Shown one piece after another: positions 26,555 to 34,277 of a stretch of DNA of 44,564 bases. The notes under the pieces are model-generated. The model was not told the DNA's origin, searched no databases, and saw only the letters and a list, made by a program, of their open reading frames with translations. The stretch is taken from positions 1 through 44,564 of the forward strand of contig JAGROY010000201.1 of NCBI GenBank assembly GCA_020439995.1. The letters run 5' to 3'. Position 1 is the first letter of the stretch. Every line of letters begins with the position of its first letter. This stretch comes from Verrucomicrobiia bacterium (GTDB lineage: Bacteria > Verrucomicrobiota > Verrucomicrobiia > Verrucomicrobiales > DEV007). The position numbers and the translations under genes are program-made.

Positions 26555-27652
26555 TCAGGAATCGAAATCACGAATTTTCTCTACGACATATTGGATCATC
26601 TCCTCCGTGATTTCTGGATAAATCGGCAGCGAGAGAATGGTGGACTGGTGGGTGTGTGCCACAGGGAAATCTTCCGGCGAGTGATTCAGGTAGGAGTAGG
26701 CGGGGTAGAACGGAAGCGCCTTCGGATAGTTCAGCACAGTTGCAATGCCGTGCTCGCCAAGATGCTTGCGCAACGCATCCCTGTGGTCGGAGCGGAGAAC
26801 ATAAAGGTGGTAGACGTGGCCGCGTCCGAGGGCAACCGGTGGGGTAACGATACCGTCGATATCGGCTAGAAGCGCATCATAACGCGCAGCCACGCAGCGG
26901 CGGGCGTCGGTCCACAACTTGAGATGCGGTAGTTTGACATTGAGAATCGCAGCCTGGAGTCCATCGAGACGACTGTTGATACCTTCCATGACGTGATCGC
27001 CCTTGCCGCCATGGCGCGCGAAGGTGGCGCACCAGTCTGCAAGTTGGGAATCGTTAGTAACAAGGGATCCTGCGTCGCCATAAGCTCCAAGATTCTTGCC
27101 CGGATAGAACGAATAGGTGGCGGCATTGCCGAATGTGCCCACTTGGCGACCATTGTAAGTGGCGAGGTGCGCCTGGGCGCAATCCTCGATGACCCAGAGG
27201 CCGTATCTCCGAGCGATTTCCATGATTGGATCCATGTCGCAGGACTGGCCGTAAAGATGGACTGGGATGATGCCGACCGTGCGCGAGGTGATTTTTTCTT
27301 CGATGAGGGCTGGATTGATATTGAAGGTATCGGCGTCGGTATCAACAAAGACGACCTTACCGCCAGCCTGGGTGATAGTCTCGGATGTCGAGATCCATGA
27401 ATGAGCGGTGGTGATGACTTCGTCTCCTGGCTGGATGTTGAGCCCGCGCATGGCGATATAAAGGGCATCAGTGCCATTGGCACAGGAGACGCAGTGATCC
27501 ACACCAACGGTGTCGGCCCAGGCTTGCTCGAACTTCTCGACTTCCGGGCCGCGGACGTAGGCCGAGTTGGCAATGGTGCGCGCAATGGCGTCATCAATCT
27601 CTTCCTTTATGGTGAGATACTGGGCGTGAAGGTCTACGAAGGGAACTTTCAT
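26555..27652 (-). CDS. WbpE-like nucleotide-sugar aminotransferase (trio A)
   Basis: This 365-residue DegT/DnrJ/EryC1/StrS PLP enzyme starts with MKVPFVDLHAQY, the usual start of this family; the frame extends upstream only through the hairpin repeats. PLP-binding Lys186 is in SFYPGKNLGAYGD, with ANGTDALYIA and IEDCAQAH as further cofactor contacts. WbpE aminates UDP-3-keto-GlcNAcA at C3. The WbpD-like and WbpB-like genes upstream support the UDP-2,3-diacetamido-2,3-dideoxy-glucuronate pathway. No Shine-Dalgarno sequence precedes the ATG; instead a hairpin array ends three bases before it. The paralogue at 38250-39377 differs at many positions. Confidence 0.88.
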   Translation of the reverse strand: MKVPFVDLHAQYLTIKEEIDDAIARTIANSAYVRGPEVEKFEQAWADTVGVDHCVSCANGTDALYIAMRGLNIQPGDEVITTAHSWISTSETITQAGGKVVFVDTDADTFNINPALIEEKITSRTVGIIPVHLYGQSCDMDPIMEIARRYGLWVIEDCAQAHLATYNGRQVGTFGNAATYSFYPGKNLGAYGDAGSLVTNDSQLADWCATFARHGGKGDHVMEGINSRLDGLQAAILNVKLPHLKLWTDARRCVAARYDALLADIDGIVTPPVALGRGHVYHLYVLRSDHRDALRKHLGEHGIATVLNYPKALPFYPAYSYLNHSPEDFPVAHTHQSTILSLPIYPEITEEMIQYVVEKIRDFDS

Positions 27653-27655
27653 GGT

Positions 27656-27753
27656 TCGCGCTATGCACGAGTGGGAATTTCGTGCCGGGGCACGAGTGGG
27701 AATTTCGCTCATTGAGCGAGTGGGAATTTCGCGCTGGGGCGCGAGTGGGAAGG
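27656..27753 (-). repeat. Array of four covarying hairpins in the wbpE leader
   Basis: Four short inverted repeats are separated by an identical 9-nt spacer GTGGGAATT (plus strand): TCGCGCTATGCACGA (27656-27670, one C-A mismatch that becomes G-U in the minus-strand RNA), TCGTGCCGGGGCACGA (27680-27695), TCGCTCATTGAGCGA (27705-27719) and TCGCGCTGGGGCGCGA (27729-27744). The distal end is GTGGGAAGG. Stems differ in sequence yet stay complementary. In the RNA of the downstream aminotransferase gene the last hairpin ends three bases before the ATG. Confidence 0.92.
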
Positions 27754-27880
27754 TGGTTATTCTTCGATCTTGGTTCCTTGCGCTTAGTGATTCTCAAAGC
27801 GACCGCATCTCGTCGTCTGGAGCCGGATGTGGCGTACCGAGACCACTAGGTTGCTCGGTGAAATTTCCGATGTCCAGCGT

Positions 27881-28351
27881 TCACGCACTCCCATCTGGGA
27901 TCCGGACAAACCTTGCTGGGTTACCGACGTAGATGCCCGGTTCAGTGATGTCCCTGGTGACGACGGCACCAGCGCCAATGACGACATTGTCGCAAATAGA
28001 AACAGGGAGGATCGTGGCATTGGTGCCGATGCTGACGTGGTTGCCGATCTTCGTCGATGCCCAGAGGTCGCGCCGACCTTTGGCGGGGCCGCCGATGGAG
28101 AACAGATCGTTGATAAACATGGCGCCGTGCGAAATAAAGCAGTCGTCGCCGATCGTGACGAGTTCGCAGATGAACGCGTGTGATTGAATCCTGCAACGAG
28201 CACCAATGGTTACGTCCTTTTGGATCTCGACAAATGGCCCGATGAAGCAGTCGGCACCGATGGTGCAGCCGTAGAGATTGACCGGCTGCACAACCTTGAC
28301 ATTGTCGCCGAAGGTGACGTCAACGATTCCGGATTCGAGTATTGTAGGCAT
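27881..28351 (-). CDS. WbpD-like UDP-sugar N-acetyltransferase (trio A)
   Basis: This 156-residue left-handed beta-helix acetyltransferase has hexapeptide repeats from about residue 14 (FGDNVKVVQPVNLYGCTIG) through VEIQKDVTIGARCRIQSHAF to VIGAGAVVTRDITEPGIYVG. WbpD acetylates the C3 amine of UDP-GlcNAc(3NH2)A using acetyl-CoA. The size and repeat arrangement match that family. It is followed by the hairpin array and the WbpE-like gene. A purine-rich repeat begins four bases upstream of its start codon. The FINDLFSIGGPAKGRRD insertion fits the acceptor loop. Confidence 0.87.
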   Translation of the reverse strand: MPTILESGIVDVTFGDNVKVVQPVNLYGCTIGADCFIGPFVEIQKDVTIGARCRIQSHAFICELVTIGDDCFISHGAMFINDLFSIGGPAKGRRDLWASTKIGNHVSIGTNATILPVSICDNVVIGAGAVVTRDITEPGIYVGNPARFVRIPDGSA

Positions 28352-28355
28352 TTCG

Positions 28356-28400
28356 GAGGCTGGAGGCTGGAGGCTGGAGACTGAAGACTGAGGAAGGCGG
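28356..28400. repeat. Left border repeat of the four-helix-bundle cassette
   Basis: The plus strand reads tandem GGAGGCT units (three copies of GGCTGGA) and then GACTGAAGACTGAGGAAGGCGG. The end is an inverted counterpart of the repeat at 28821-28880 on the other side of the broken four-helix-bundle gene. The two copies share GAC.GAAGACT, then AGG and CGGA, with small gaps. Confidence 0.6.
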
Positions 28401-28402
28401 AG

Positions 28403-28790
28403 TTATTCTGATACTTTGCAGAACACTTTTGGCGCGTTGATCATTTTCCCTAGCATCCGTCCTATTTGGAGCGAGGACTCGAGAAGTTCCTCACTGGTCT
28501 CCTGCGAAATGTATCCGCAGGAGCTCGCCGTATGGAGCCAATGCTGGGTTTCAGCGTTTTCTGCATCGGCATCGGTAAGTTTGCTCACAAAATGGGCAAT
28601 ATATATCAGCGCTTGTGCCATGCTTCCGCGATGTTGGCTCTAATCGATCTGGAGGCCCTACGGATCTGATCTGTCAACGAATACCTCTCTTCGCGGGGAA
28701 ACTTGTCGAAACTTTGAAGATTTCCTGTTGAAACTCGATCGCCAAACGATAAACGCGCAGTTCTCTGAAACTCTCTATCTGCTTACCCAT
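28403..28790 (-). pseudogene. Four-helix-bundle (S23/23S rRNA IVS-type) protein, two frameshifts
   Basis: Three minus-strand pieces in different frames together spell one family member. The N-terminal piece (MGKQIESFRELRVYRLAIEF) runs from 28790 and breaks at a CCCC run near 28700. The middle piece (RYSLTDQIRRASRSIRANIA, then EAWHKR) ends at a TGA near 28612. The C-terminal piece (HFVSKLTDADAENAETQHWL, then SSCGYI) runs to 28403. Joined length is about 120 residues, normal for the family. The second break is in a TATATAT run. Both breaks look like indels in simple repeats. Related genes were first seen as insertions in 23S rRNA and are related to the Avd protein of diversity-generating retroelements. 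It splits the WbpB-D-E trio. Confidence 0.82.
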
Positions 28791-28820
28791 CCGGGGCCAA
28801 ATTTCAGTCGTTTCCCGTTT

Positions 28821-28880
28821 CCAGCCTTCCGCTTCCGCCCTTGTCTTAAGTCTTCCGTCCTCAGTCCTCCTTCTTCCGCC
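28821..28880. repeat. Right border repeat of the four-helix-bundle cassette
   Basis: On the minus strand this contains GGAGGACTGAGGACGGAAGA followed by CTTAAGACAAGGGCGGAAG, an inverted copy of the left border repeat at 28356-28400. It runs into the end of the upstream oxidoreductase gene, whose last codons (GRKKED and stop) lie inside the repeat. Confidence 0.6.
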
Positions 28881-29886
28881 CACTTTCCTCCAGGATCCGG
28901 ATCACGTTCCGGGTGTGCGATATACCGGTGGCGGGTTTGGAACCGCGCCGAATACAGTCGACGAAGTGCTGCGCCTCCATCCGGAGTGGTTCGGTGAATC
29001 TGATCTGGGGAAGGAGGATATCTCCACTGCGGTAGTTGAACTGCACCTGCCGCGGCGGCGAATCGAAATCCATGTTCTCCCCAAGGATCGCCTTCCTGTC
29101 GATGCCTTTGTCGTAAATGGCGATCTTGTCCTCGGCGATGTCGTCGTAAACAACCATCTTCCGCGAACCGACCACAATCATCTTGCGCACCTTCTGCGGA
29201 TCGAGCCAACTTACGTGGATGTTGGCGATAATTTTTCCCGGATACGTTATATTGAGAAAGACGACATCCTCGATCCCTGGCTGCATGAAATCCATCCCAT
29301 TGCGGAAAACCTGAAGCGGCTCGGGGTCTCCCAACCAGTATTGAATGATGCTGATGTCATGCGGGGCAAAGTTCCACAGTGCATCGATGTCCGAACGGAT
29401 ACGTCCGAGATTGAGCCGCTGCGTGTAAATATAGCGAATTTCTCCCAAGTCTCCGTTGTCGATTAATTGCTTCACATAGCGCACTGCATTGTTATAGATG
29501 AACGTGTGACCGGACATCACCACCAGTTCCTGCGCGTTGGCCAGACGCTCAAGTTCATCGACCTCGCTGACTCGAGTAGCGAGGGGTTTTTCAACAAAAA
29601 TATGCTTACCAGCTTCCAGCGCCCGTTTTGCGAGTTCGAAATGGTTCCCTGCCGGGGTCGCGATGACAATCGCCTCGATCGCCGGATCATCGAACACCGG
29701 ATCTAGCGAATCCAATGCGCTAGTGAGCGGGAAGTTGGTTTCAACGAATTTCCTCCGGTCGGCATCGAAATCAACAACGTTCTTGACGTGGCAGCCTGGA
29801 AGACCGGAGAAATTGCGGAGCAGGTTGGGCCCCCAATACCCGCAGCCCAACTGCGCAATGGTGAGCGGTTTAGTAAGATCTGGCAT
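28861..29886 (-). CDS. WbpB-like UDP-GlcNAcA 3-dehydrogenase (trio A)
   Basis: The 341-residue Gfo/Idh/MocA oxidoreductase has the NAD-binding IAQLGCGYWGPNLLRNF, the HIFVEKPLATR signature, and the catalytic-domain motifs SGHTFIYNNAVRYVKQL, YIYTQRLNLGRI and LWNFAPHDISIIQYWLG typical of WbpB/WlbA. WbpB oxidises UDP-GlcNAcA at C3. With the adjacent WbpD and WbpE homologues it forms the three central steps to UDP-2,3-diacetamido-glucuronate; the UDP-GlcNAc 6-dehydrogenase (WbpA) is not in the window. The C-terminal GRKKED is encoded by the GGAGGACTGAGG repeat, so the original C-terminus may have been replaced. Confidence 0.87.
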   Translation of the reverse strand: MPDLTKPLTIAQLGCGYWGPNLLRNFSGLPGCHVKNVVDFDADRRKFVETNFPLTSALDSLDPVFDDPAIEAIVIATPAGNHFELAKRALEAGKHIFVEKPLATRVSEVDELERLANAQELVVMSGHTFIYNNAVRYVKQLIDNGDLGEIRYIYTQRLNLGRIRSDIDALWNFAPHDISIIQYWLGDPEPLQVFRNGMDFMQPGIEDVVFLNITYPGKIIANIHVSWLDPQKVRKMIVVGSRKMVVYDDIAEDKIAIYDKGIDRKAILGENMDFDSPPRQVQFNYRSGDILLPQIRFTEPLRMEAQHFVDCIRRGSKPATGISHTRNVIRILEESGRKKED

Positions 29887-29921
29887 AACTCAATGGATGA
29901 AGGAATAACTCGGCGATGGCG

Positions 29922-31808
29922 TCAGACATGACATCCCTCCAATGGTTGTGCGATCGGAGACGGGAGGTGCCACACTTGACTTGCAAATGGGAGATCGATC
30001 GGTTGCTGGGCGGAATCAGGAGTTTTTACCGAGTCCCGCAGCGAGACCGCCGTCGGCGGATGGATGCGGATCCGAAGCCCTGGAATCTTCGCGTGTGACG
30101 TTGCGGAACATTCGATGCTTAGATTGCCATTCTCGTCAGCGATGACATTGAGGATTGCAGCGCGGCGGCGACGAAACCAAGCAACTGCGGTCGAGGCTGT
30201 GGGAAGCCATGCGCGGCGTGCCTGAAGCTCATGGATCAGGAGATCGTGCGTATGCTCCCAATGACGTTCCGCTGCCAGGCTGCGATCGTGCCAATTAATT
30301 GTTACTGCGCCTCCGCAACGCTCAACCTGATCGATCACTGATTTCACCTTTGAAGCAGCCTCAGCCTCAGTCAAGTGGAGGTATCCTCTGTAGAAAAGCG
30401 CTGTGTCCATCAGGATCATGGGTAGTTCGAGCATTTCGCGGCATCCAAGCGGCTGCCATGCTTGCGCGGTTCCTGCGCGAAAACCTACCGTTTCGCAATA
30501 CCCCATGGTGGAGTCGTAGGTGAATCCACCCTGCTCCAAAATCGCTGGCGACCGCTCTGCGTCAAAGTAGAGCCAATGCATTCGGATTCCTAATTCGCCG
30601 GGAGAACAACAGGAATCCGTGTGAGCACAATCCGTGAGCACAGCGGTGACTAGCATTCTTTCCTCACGTGCGAGATCGGAATCAGCCCACGCATCAATAC
30701 CATGAACTCCAATTTCGGCACCGGCCATAGATAAACCGTTGAGAACCGGCGTGACGTCGGCCAGCGCATACTTTGCTGACCTCATCGCCGGGGGTGCAGT
30801 AGCCGCAGTAGCCGCAGGAACGAATTCTCCGGGAGTTGCGCGCTTCGGGATGACAAAAAACGTGGCTCCCACGCCAAGCTCGAGTTCACGCTCCCGATAT
30901 TGGTCAACCCCTGCTAGCCATGGATCACGCTCGATTCCAAGATAGACCAGAGGAAGCCGGATCACCGCTTTTGCGTTGCGCCATGCTGCCCGCAGGGTGA
31001 GACGCCGCTTTATCACATCAAGCGGAGTCTGGATAATCGATCGAAAAACGAATCCGAGCATGGTGTGGTCCAACAGATGGTTGCGCAACAACGGATGGTC
31101 CATGTCGTGCGTAAGACATCCAATGAATGCATGCCCATCCGGCACCGGGGGGATCTCCACGACGGGGAAGCCCGCAGCGGTGATCCAACTGCGCAAGAGA
31201 TCGATATGGTGTTCCAAAGTAGGCACTGAAGCATTGCTGGCAGGCTGCCCTTGCTGAAGTAGAAATTTTACTTCGGCGAACAAATCGTACCCGATCCGAG
31301 CGACCTGCAAGCGCCTACGGCAAATGTCCCCAATATCTATCGCCACTCCAATTAATCGTGCACTATCCGGCTTAGTTCCTTCCACCGACTCTTTCAACAA
31401 TGGCCGCACCAGTGTCTTTTCTAGAGAATTGCCACCGTCGATCTGAGGCTCGAACCGGCAAATCGCGCCATAGATCGGAAAATGACGACTCGGTGAATCC
31501 GTATCGACAATACGATGATAGCCCCCTTCAGACGGTACCAGTCTCGTCCCCGCAGGCAGACTGCTCTTCAAGTATCCCGTCTCAGGCTCCATAGAGCTGA
31601 ATAGGATCAGTAACTCAGGAGGATTGGCGGACGCCATGCAAGCACGAGCCTTCGCCTCACTGGTAGCGATCACGATGGGATAGTAGTCCTCGTCCTGCGC
31701 AAAATCCCATGGAGTCTTGAACAATTCGAAAAATTCCCTAACAACTTCCCGCTCGCTGGAAGCAACCATTAGCCCGATCCGTTGCCGAAATTTTGTTGAT
31801 CGCTTCAA
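29922..31808 (-). CDS. Large polysaccharide-deacetylase-like protein
   Basis: The protein is 628 residues with a TTG start that overlaps the previous stop as TTGA; an ATG at 31769 is possible but would cut the first strand RIGLMVAS. The N-terminal part (REVVREFFELFKTPWDFAQD) belongs to a poorly characterised N-domain found with NodB-type enzymes. The deacetylase fold follows, with FIGCLTHDMDH (metal-binding Asp and His) and GAEIGVHGIDAW. The C-terminal part has TINWHDRSLAAERHW, a likely third active-site motif. Substrate unknown. No signal peptide is visible, so it may be cytoplasmic. It is translationally coupled to the deacetylase/GT4 fusion upstream. Confidence 0.72.
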   Translation of the reverse strand: MKRSTKFRQRIGLMVASSEREVVREFFELFKTPWDFAQDEDYYPIVIATSEAKARACMASANPPELLILFSSMEPETGYLKSSLPAGTRLVPSEGGYHRIVDTDSPSRHFPIYGAICRFEPQIDGGNSLEKTLVRPLLKESVEGTKPDSARLIGVAIDIGDICRRRLQVARIGYDLFAEVKFLLQQGQPASNASVPTLEHHIDLLRSWITAAGFPVVEIPPVPDGHAFIGCLTHDMDHPLLRNHLLDHTMLGFVFRSIIQTPLDVIKRRLTLRAAWRNAKAVIRLPLVYLGIERDPWLAGVDQYRERELELGVGATFFVIPKRATPGEFVPAATAATAPPAMRSAKYALADVTPVLNGLSMAGAEIGVHGIDAWADSDLAREERMLVTAVLTDCAHTDSCCSPGELGIRMHWLYFDAERSPAILEQGGFTYDSTMGYCETVGFRAGTAQAWQPLGCREMLELPMILMDTALFYRGYLHLTEAEAASKVKSVIDQVERCGGAVTINWHDRSLAAERHWEHTHDLLIHELQARRAWLPTASTAVAWFRRRRAAILNVIADENGNLSIECSATSHAKIPGLRIRIHPPTAVSLRDSVKTPDSAQQPIDLPFASQVWHLPSPIAQPLEGCHV

Positions 31809-34108
31809 ACAGATTCCCTCACAGAAGCGGTAATACCATCGTAATTCGCCATTGACCGCCCATGGGATAACTCAAGCGGTTCGCCGATCGTCGGACTGCT
31901 GGCTGAATTTATGCCTCCAAGCAGCCGTTCAACCAATCCAGCAAATTGTTGCTGTTCTTCACTCCAACGGTGTCGCTTGCAGACTTCCTGGCCCCTTTTT
32001 GTAATCTCTTGTATTTGATTCGGGTGATTGAACACGAAACAGATTTGCTCAGCGAGACTCGCAGCGCTTCCGAGTTCAAAACAAACGAGATCATGCTGGC
32101 TGAAGTACTCCAGAACGCCTGGAGCAAACGGGGCAATGACAGGTTTGCCTCGAAACAAGAACTCGAAGATCCGGGTCGGCGTGTTGATTTCAGTGAAGAT
32201 GCTACGGAGATTGGGAATGATCCCAACGTCGGAACGATCGATCTCCCCAACGATCTCTTCAATCTTGCGGGCCCCTTCAAACTTTACGCAATGACCGAGA
32301 TTGCGACGACGAGCATCCTCCAGCACAGACTCCAGAAAGGGCGTAGGAGCACCATAAATTCGCAGTTCCGCAGACGGTACTAACGCACTGACCGTAGCCA
32401 TTGCCTCCACAGCTAGCCCCAAACCGTTCCGCTCAACCAGCGATCCATGATACATGATGATAAACCGCTCACGGTCGGTCGGGCGCGCATTCGGCGATCG
32501 CAGCTGAAAGATCTCCTCATCAGGCGAATTCATGATCACCGAGATCTTGTCGGCACTGCAACTGCGCCCGGCAAAGATCTTCTTGCAGGTGTGGTTGACC
32601 GTTATCAGTGCATCCGCATAGGCGAAGCTAACCCGCTCAGCCCACTTAAAGCACCGGACGCCGAAGCTTTCCTCACGAACGCCAAAAATCGTGCGCATGA
32701 GCTCGGGCATGGGATCGTGGAGATCAAGAATCACTTTGGCTCCTAACAACTTTGGCACTACCGCGCTGAAAACCAGGAAATCAGGCATGTTGTGCACATG
32801 CACAATGTCGTAATTCTGACCAAAGGATCGCTTGCAAAGCACTAGTGCTGCGACTGCTAGGAAACCAAAGTAGTGCACGGCGTAAGTTAAGACGCCACCA
32901 CGGTTCCGCCGCATCGGAACCCGAAGGACACTGACGCCATTGATCGTCTCTCTGAGGGATTGGGATGCATGGCCCTGTATGGATACAATATCCACACGGG
33001 CTCCCAGTCTCGCCAACGCCTCAGCTGCACGCCGAGGTCGCGGGTCGTTGCGGTAATCGGAGAGGAGGACAACGCCCACTCGCTTACCCACAAGCGATTG
33101 GACTTTGGGCTCCACACGACACGGCAGAGAGAGCAATCCCTGCGAGGAGGATCCCGTCTCCGTTGTTTCTCTAACATCCTTCGCTGACGGCTCAGAGACG
33201 CAGAACACCGAGTCAAGATACCATCTTGCAATAGAACGCGGAAGCGCAAAGTGGCAATGCCCATCACAGTCGGCCCTTAGGCGAGACAAGAATTGACGGT
33301 AGATGTCAGCTCCATAGCAGGTCTTTCCCTGAGTGCCGTCGAAATCGATATAGTCCGGGTGAACATTCAACAGTGCCATTCCCCCCTTTGCTTGAATCCA
33401 TGCCAGTTTGCGCGTCCATATGTCCGGCGACGAATTCCCTAACACAAGGAAGAGTGACGAATCCTGCGGCAAAGTATACGGTAGTTCGACATAGCGACGT
33501 TCATTGCCATCAGATATGGTAAATGGAAAGATCGTCTCCGCACCTCCGGGTTGCGGCTCGAACGGGTCGGTATCAAAGGTCGAAGCATCGTAGAGGATGT
33601 TGAGGTCGTGCAACCAGTCGAGACGGCGCAACATGAACCCAGACCGGAAGCCAACCGCCCCCCATTCTTCAAGATAATGGTTGATGCGGTCGGCGTGCTT
33701 GCGGAAGGCTTTGCGCGAGCTGTAAAGGTGACCGTCGTGATGCAGGTCATGAACTCCGACCTCGAAACCATTGTCAACCAGCCACTCACGCAACTCCTTG
33801 GAGACTTTGTATTCGCCCTCTGGAATGAAATTGAACGACGAGCGAAATCCCATTTCCATTTCCAACTCCGCCAGCTTCCGCACTTGGCGCAAGCCAGCTT
33901 CAGATTCGACATCATGCGTGAGGACAAAGGCAAATTCCTTGCCGTCCGGCCAACCTGGCCAGTTCGCCGGTTCACGGCCGGCACGCTCGAGGATTGGCCA
34001 AACATCGCCGCTGCGGGTCAAAATACGTCTTGCATGGTGCCTCCGCAGCGCCATTCGCACGGCGCGCGGAAGCAACGGTTTGATCCTGTAATAAAGACGG
34101 CTGCTCAT
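31805..34108 (-). CDS. Polysaccharide deacetylase / GT4 glycosyltransferase fusion
   Basis: The protein is 767 residues with two catalytic domains. Residues about 55-300 are a NodB-like deacetylase: FAFVLTHDVESE (His65, Asp66), GVHDLHHDGH (His120, His123, His124), SGFMLRRLDWLHDL and LLNVHPDY (His250). Residues about 343-745 are a GT-B GT4 transferase: VGVVLLSDYRNDPRPRRA, DIVHVHNMPDFLVF, ILDLHDPMPELM, IIMYHGSLVERNGL and the donor-site FTEINTPTRIFEFLFRGKPV with the E-x7-E pattern. Adding a sugar and deacetylating it may be channelled. The start codon is preceded by a two-hairpin array with four bases between, and no Shine-Dalgarno sequence is seen. Confidence 0.85.
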   Translation of the reverse strand: MSSRLYYRIKPLLPRAVRMALRRHHARRILTRSGDVWPILERAGREPANWPGWPDGKEFAFVLTHDVESEAGLRQVRKLAELEMEMGFRSSFNFIPEGEYKVSKELREWLVDNGFEVGVHDLHHDGHLYSSRKAFRKHADRINHYLEEWGAVGFRSGFMLRRLDWLHDLNILYDASTFDTDPFEPQPGGAETIFPFTISDGNERRYVELPYTLPQDSSLFLVLGNSSPDIWTRKLAWIQAKGGMALLNVHPDYIDFDGTQGKTCYGADIYRQFLSRLRADCDGHCHFALPRSIARWYLDSVFCVSEPSAKDVRETTETGSSSQGLLSLPCRVEPKVQSLVGKRVGVVLLSDYRNDPRPRRAAEALARLGARVDIVSIQGHASQSLRETINGVSVLRVPMRRNRGGVLTYAVHYFGFLAVAALVLCKRSFGQNYDIVHVHNMPDFLVFSAVVPKLLGAKVILDLHDPMPELMRTIFGVREESFGVRCFKWAERVSFAYADALITVNHTCKKIFAGRSCSADKISVIMNSPDEEIFQLRSPNARPTDRERFIIMYHGSLVERNGLGLAVEAMATVSALVPSAELRIYGAPTPFLESVLEDARRRNLGHCVKFEGARKIEEIVGEIDRSDVGIIPNLRSIFTEINTPTRIFEFLFRGKPVIAPFAPGVLEYFSQHDLVCFELGSAASLAEQICFVFNHPNQIQEITKRGQEVCKRHRWSEEQQQFAGLVERLLGGINSASSPTIGEPLELSHGRSMANYDGITASVRESV

Positions 34109-34112
34109 TTTT

Positions 34113-34160
34113 TCGCGCTGAGCGCGAGTGGGAATTTCGCGTGGAACGCGAGTGGGAAGG
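34113..34160 (-). repeat. Array of two covarying hairpins in the fusion-gene leader
   Basis: TCGCGCTGAGCGCGA (34113-34127, seven-base stem) and TCGCGTGGAACGCGA (34137-34151, six-base stem) are separated by GTGGGAATT and closed by GTGGGAAGG. Spacer and closing sequence are identical to those of the array at 27656-27753, while the stems differ. In the minus-strand RNA the first-listed hairpin ends four bases (AAAA) before the start codon. Confidence 0.92.
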
Positions 34161-34277
34161 TTTTCTCTGGCGTTGGCTGCGCCGCTGGTGTGTGGTTCGA
34201 AGGCGAAGGCCCACGCTCTGCTTTCTTACTTCCCATTGGGAACCAGGAAAAAATTTCTACAGGCCTTCCGGCGAAAC

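Noticed and set aside
27656..27753. CRISPR array
   Set aside because: The hairpin units are about 25 bases with a fixed 9-base spacer and variable stems. There is no constant repeat of 23 bases or more with unique spacers and no cas genes.
29537..29908. Plus-strand open frames opposite the EPS genes, here and throughout the window
   Set aside because: They mirror the codon structure of the minus-strand genes, lack motifs and ribosome binding sites, and would require full overlap with well-recognised enzymes.
34230..34277. Possible terminator after the Wzz-like gene (GCCGGAAGGC followed some bases later by TTTTTT on the minus strand)
   Set aside because: The stem is only three to four base pairs and the T run is displaced by about eleven bases, so it does not qualify.
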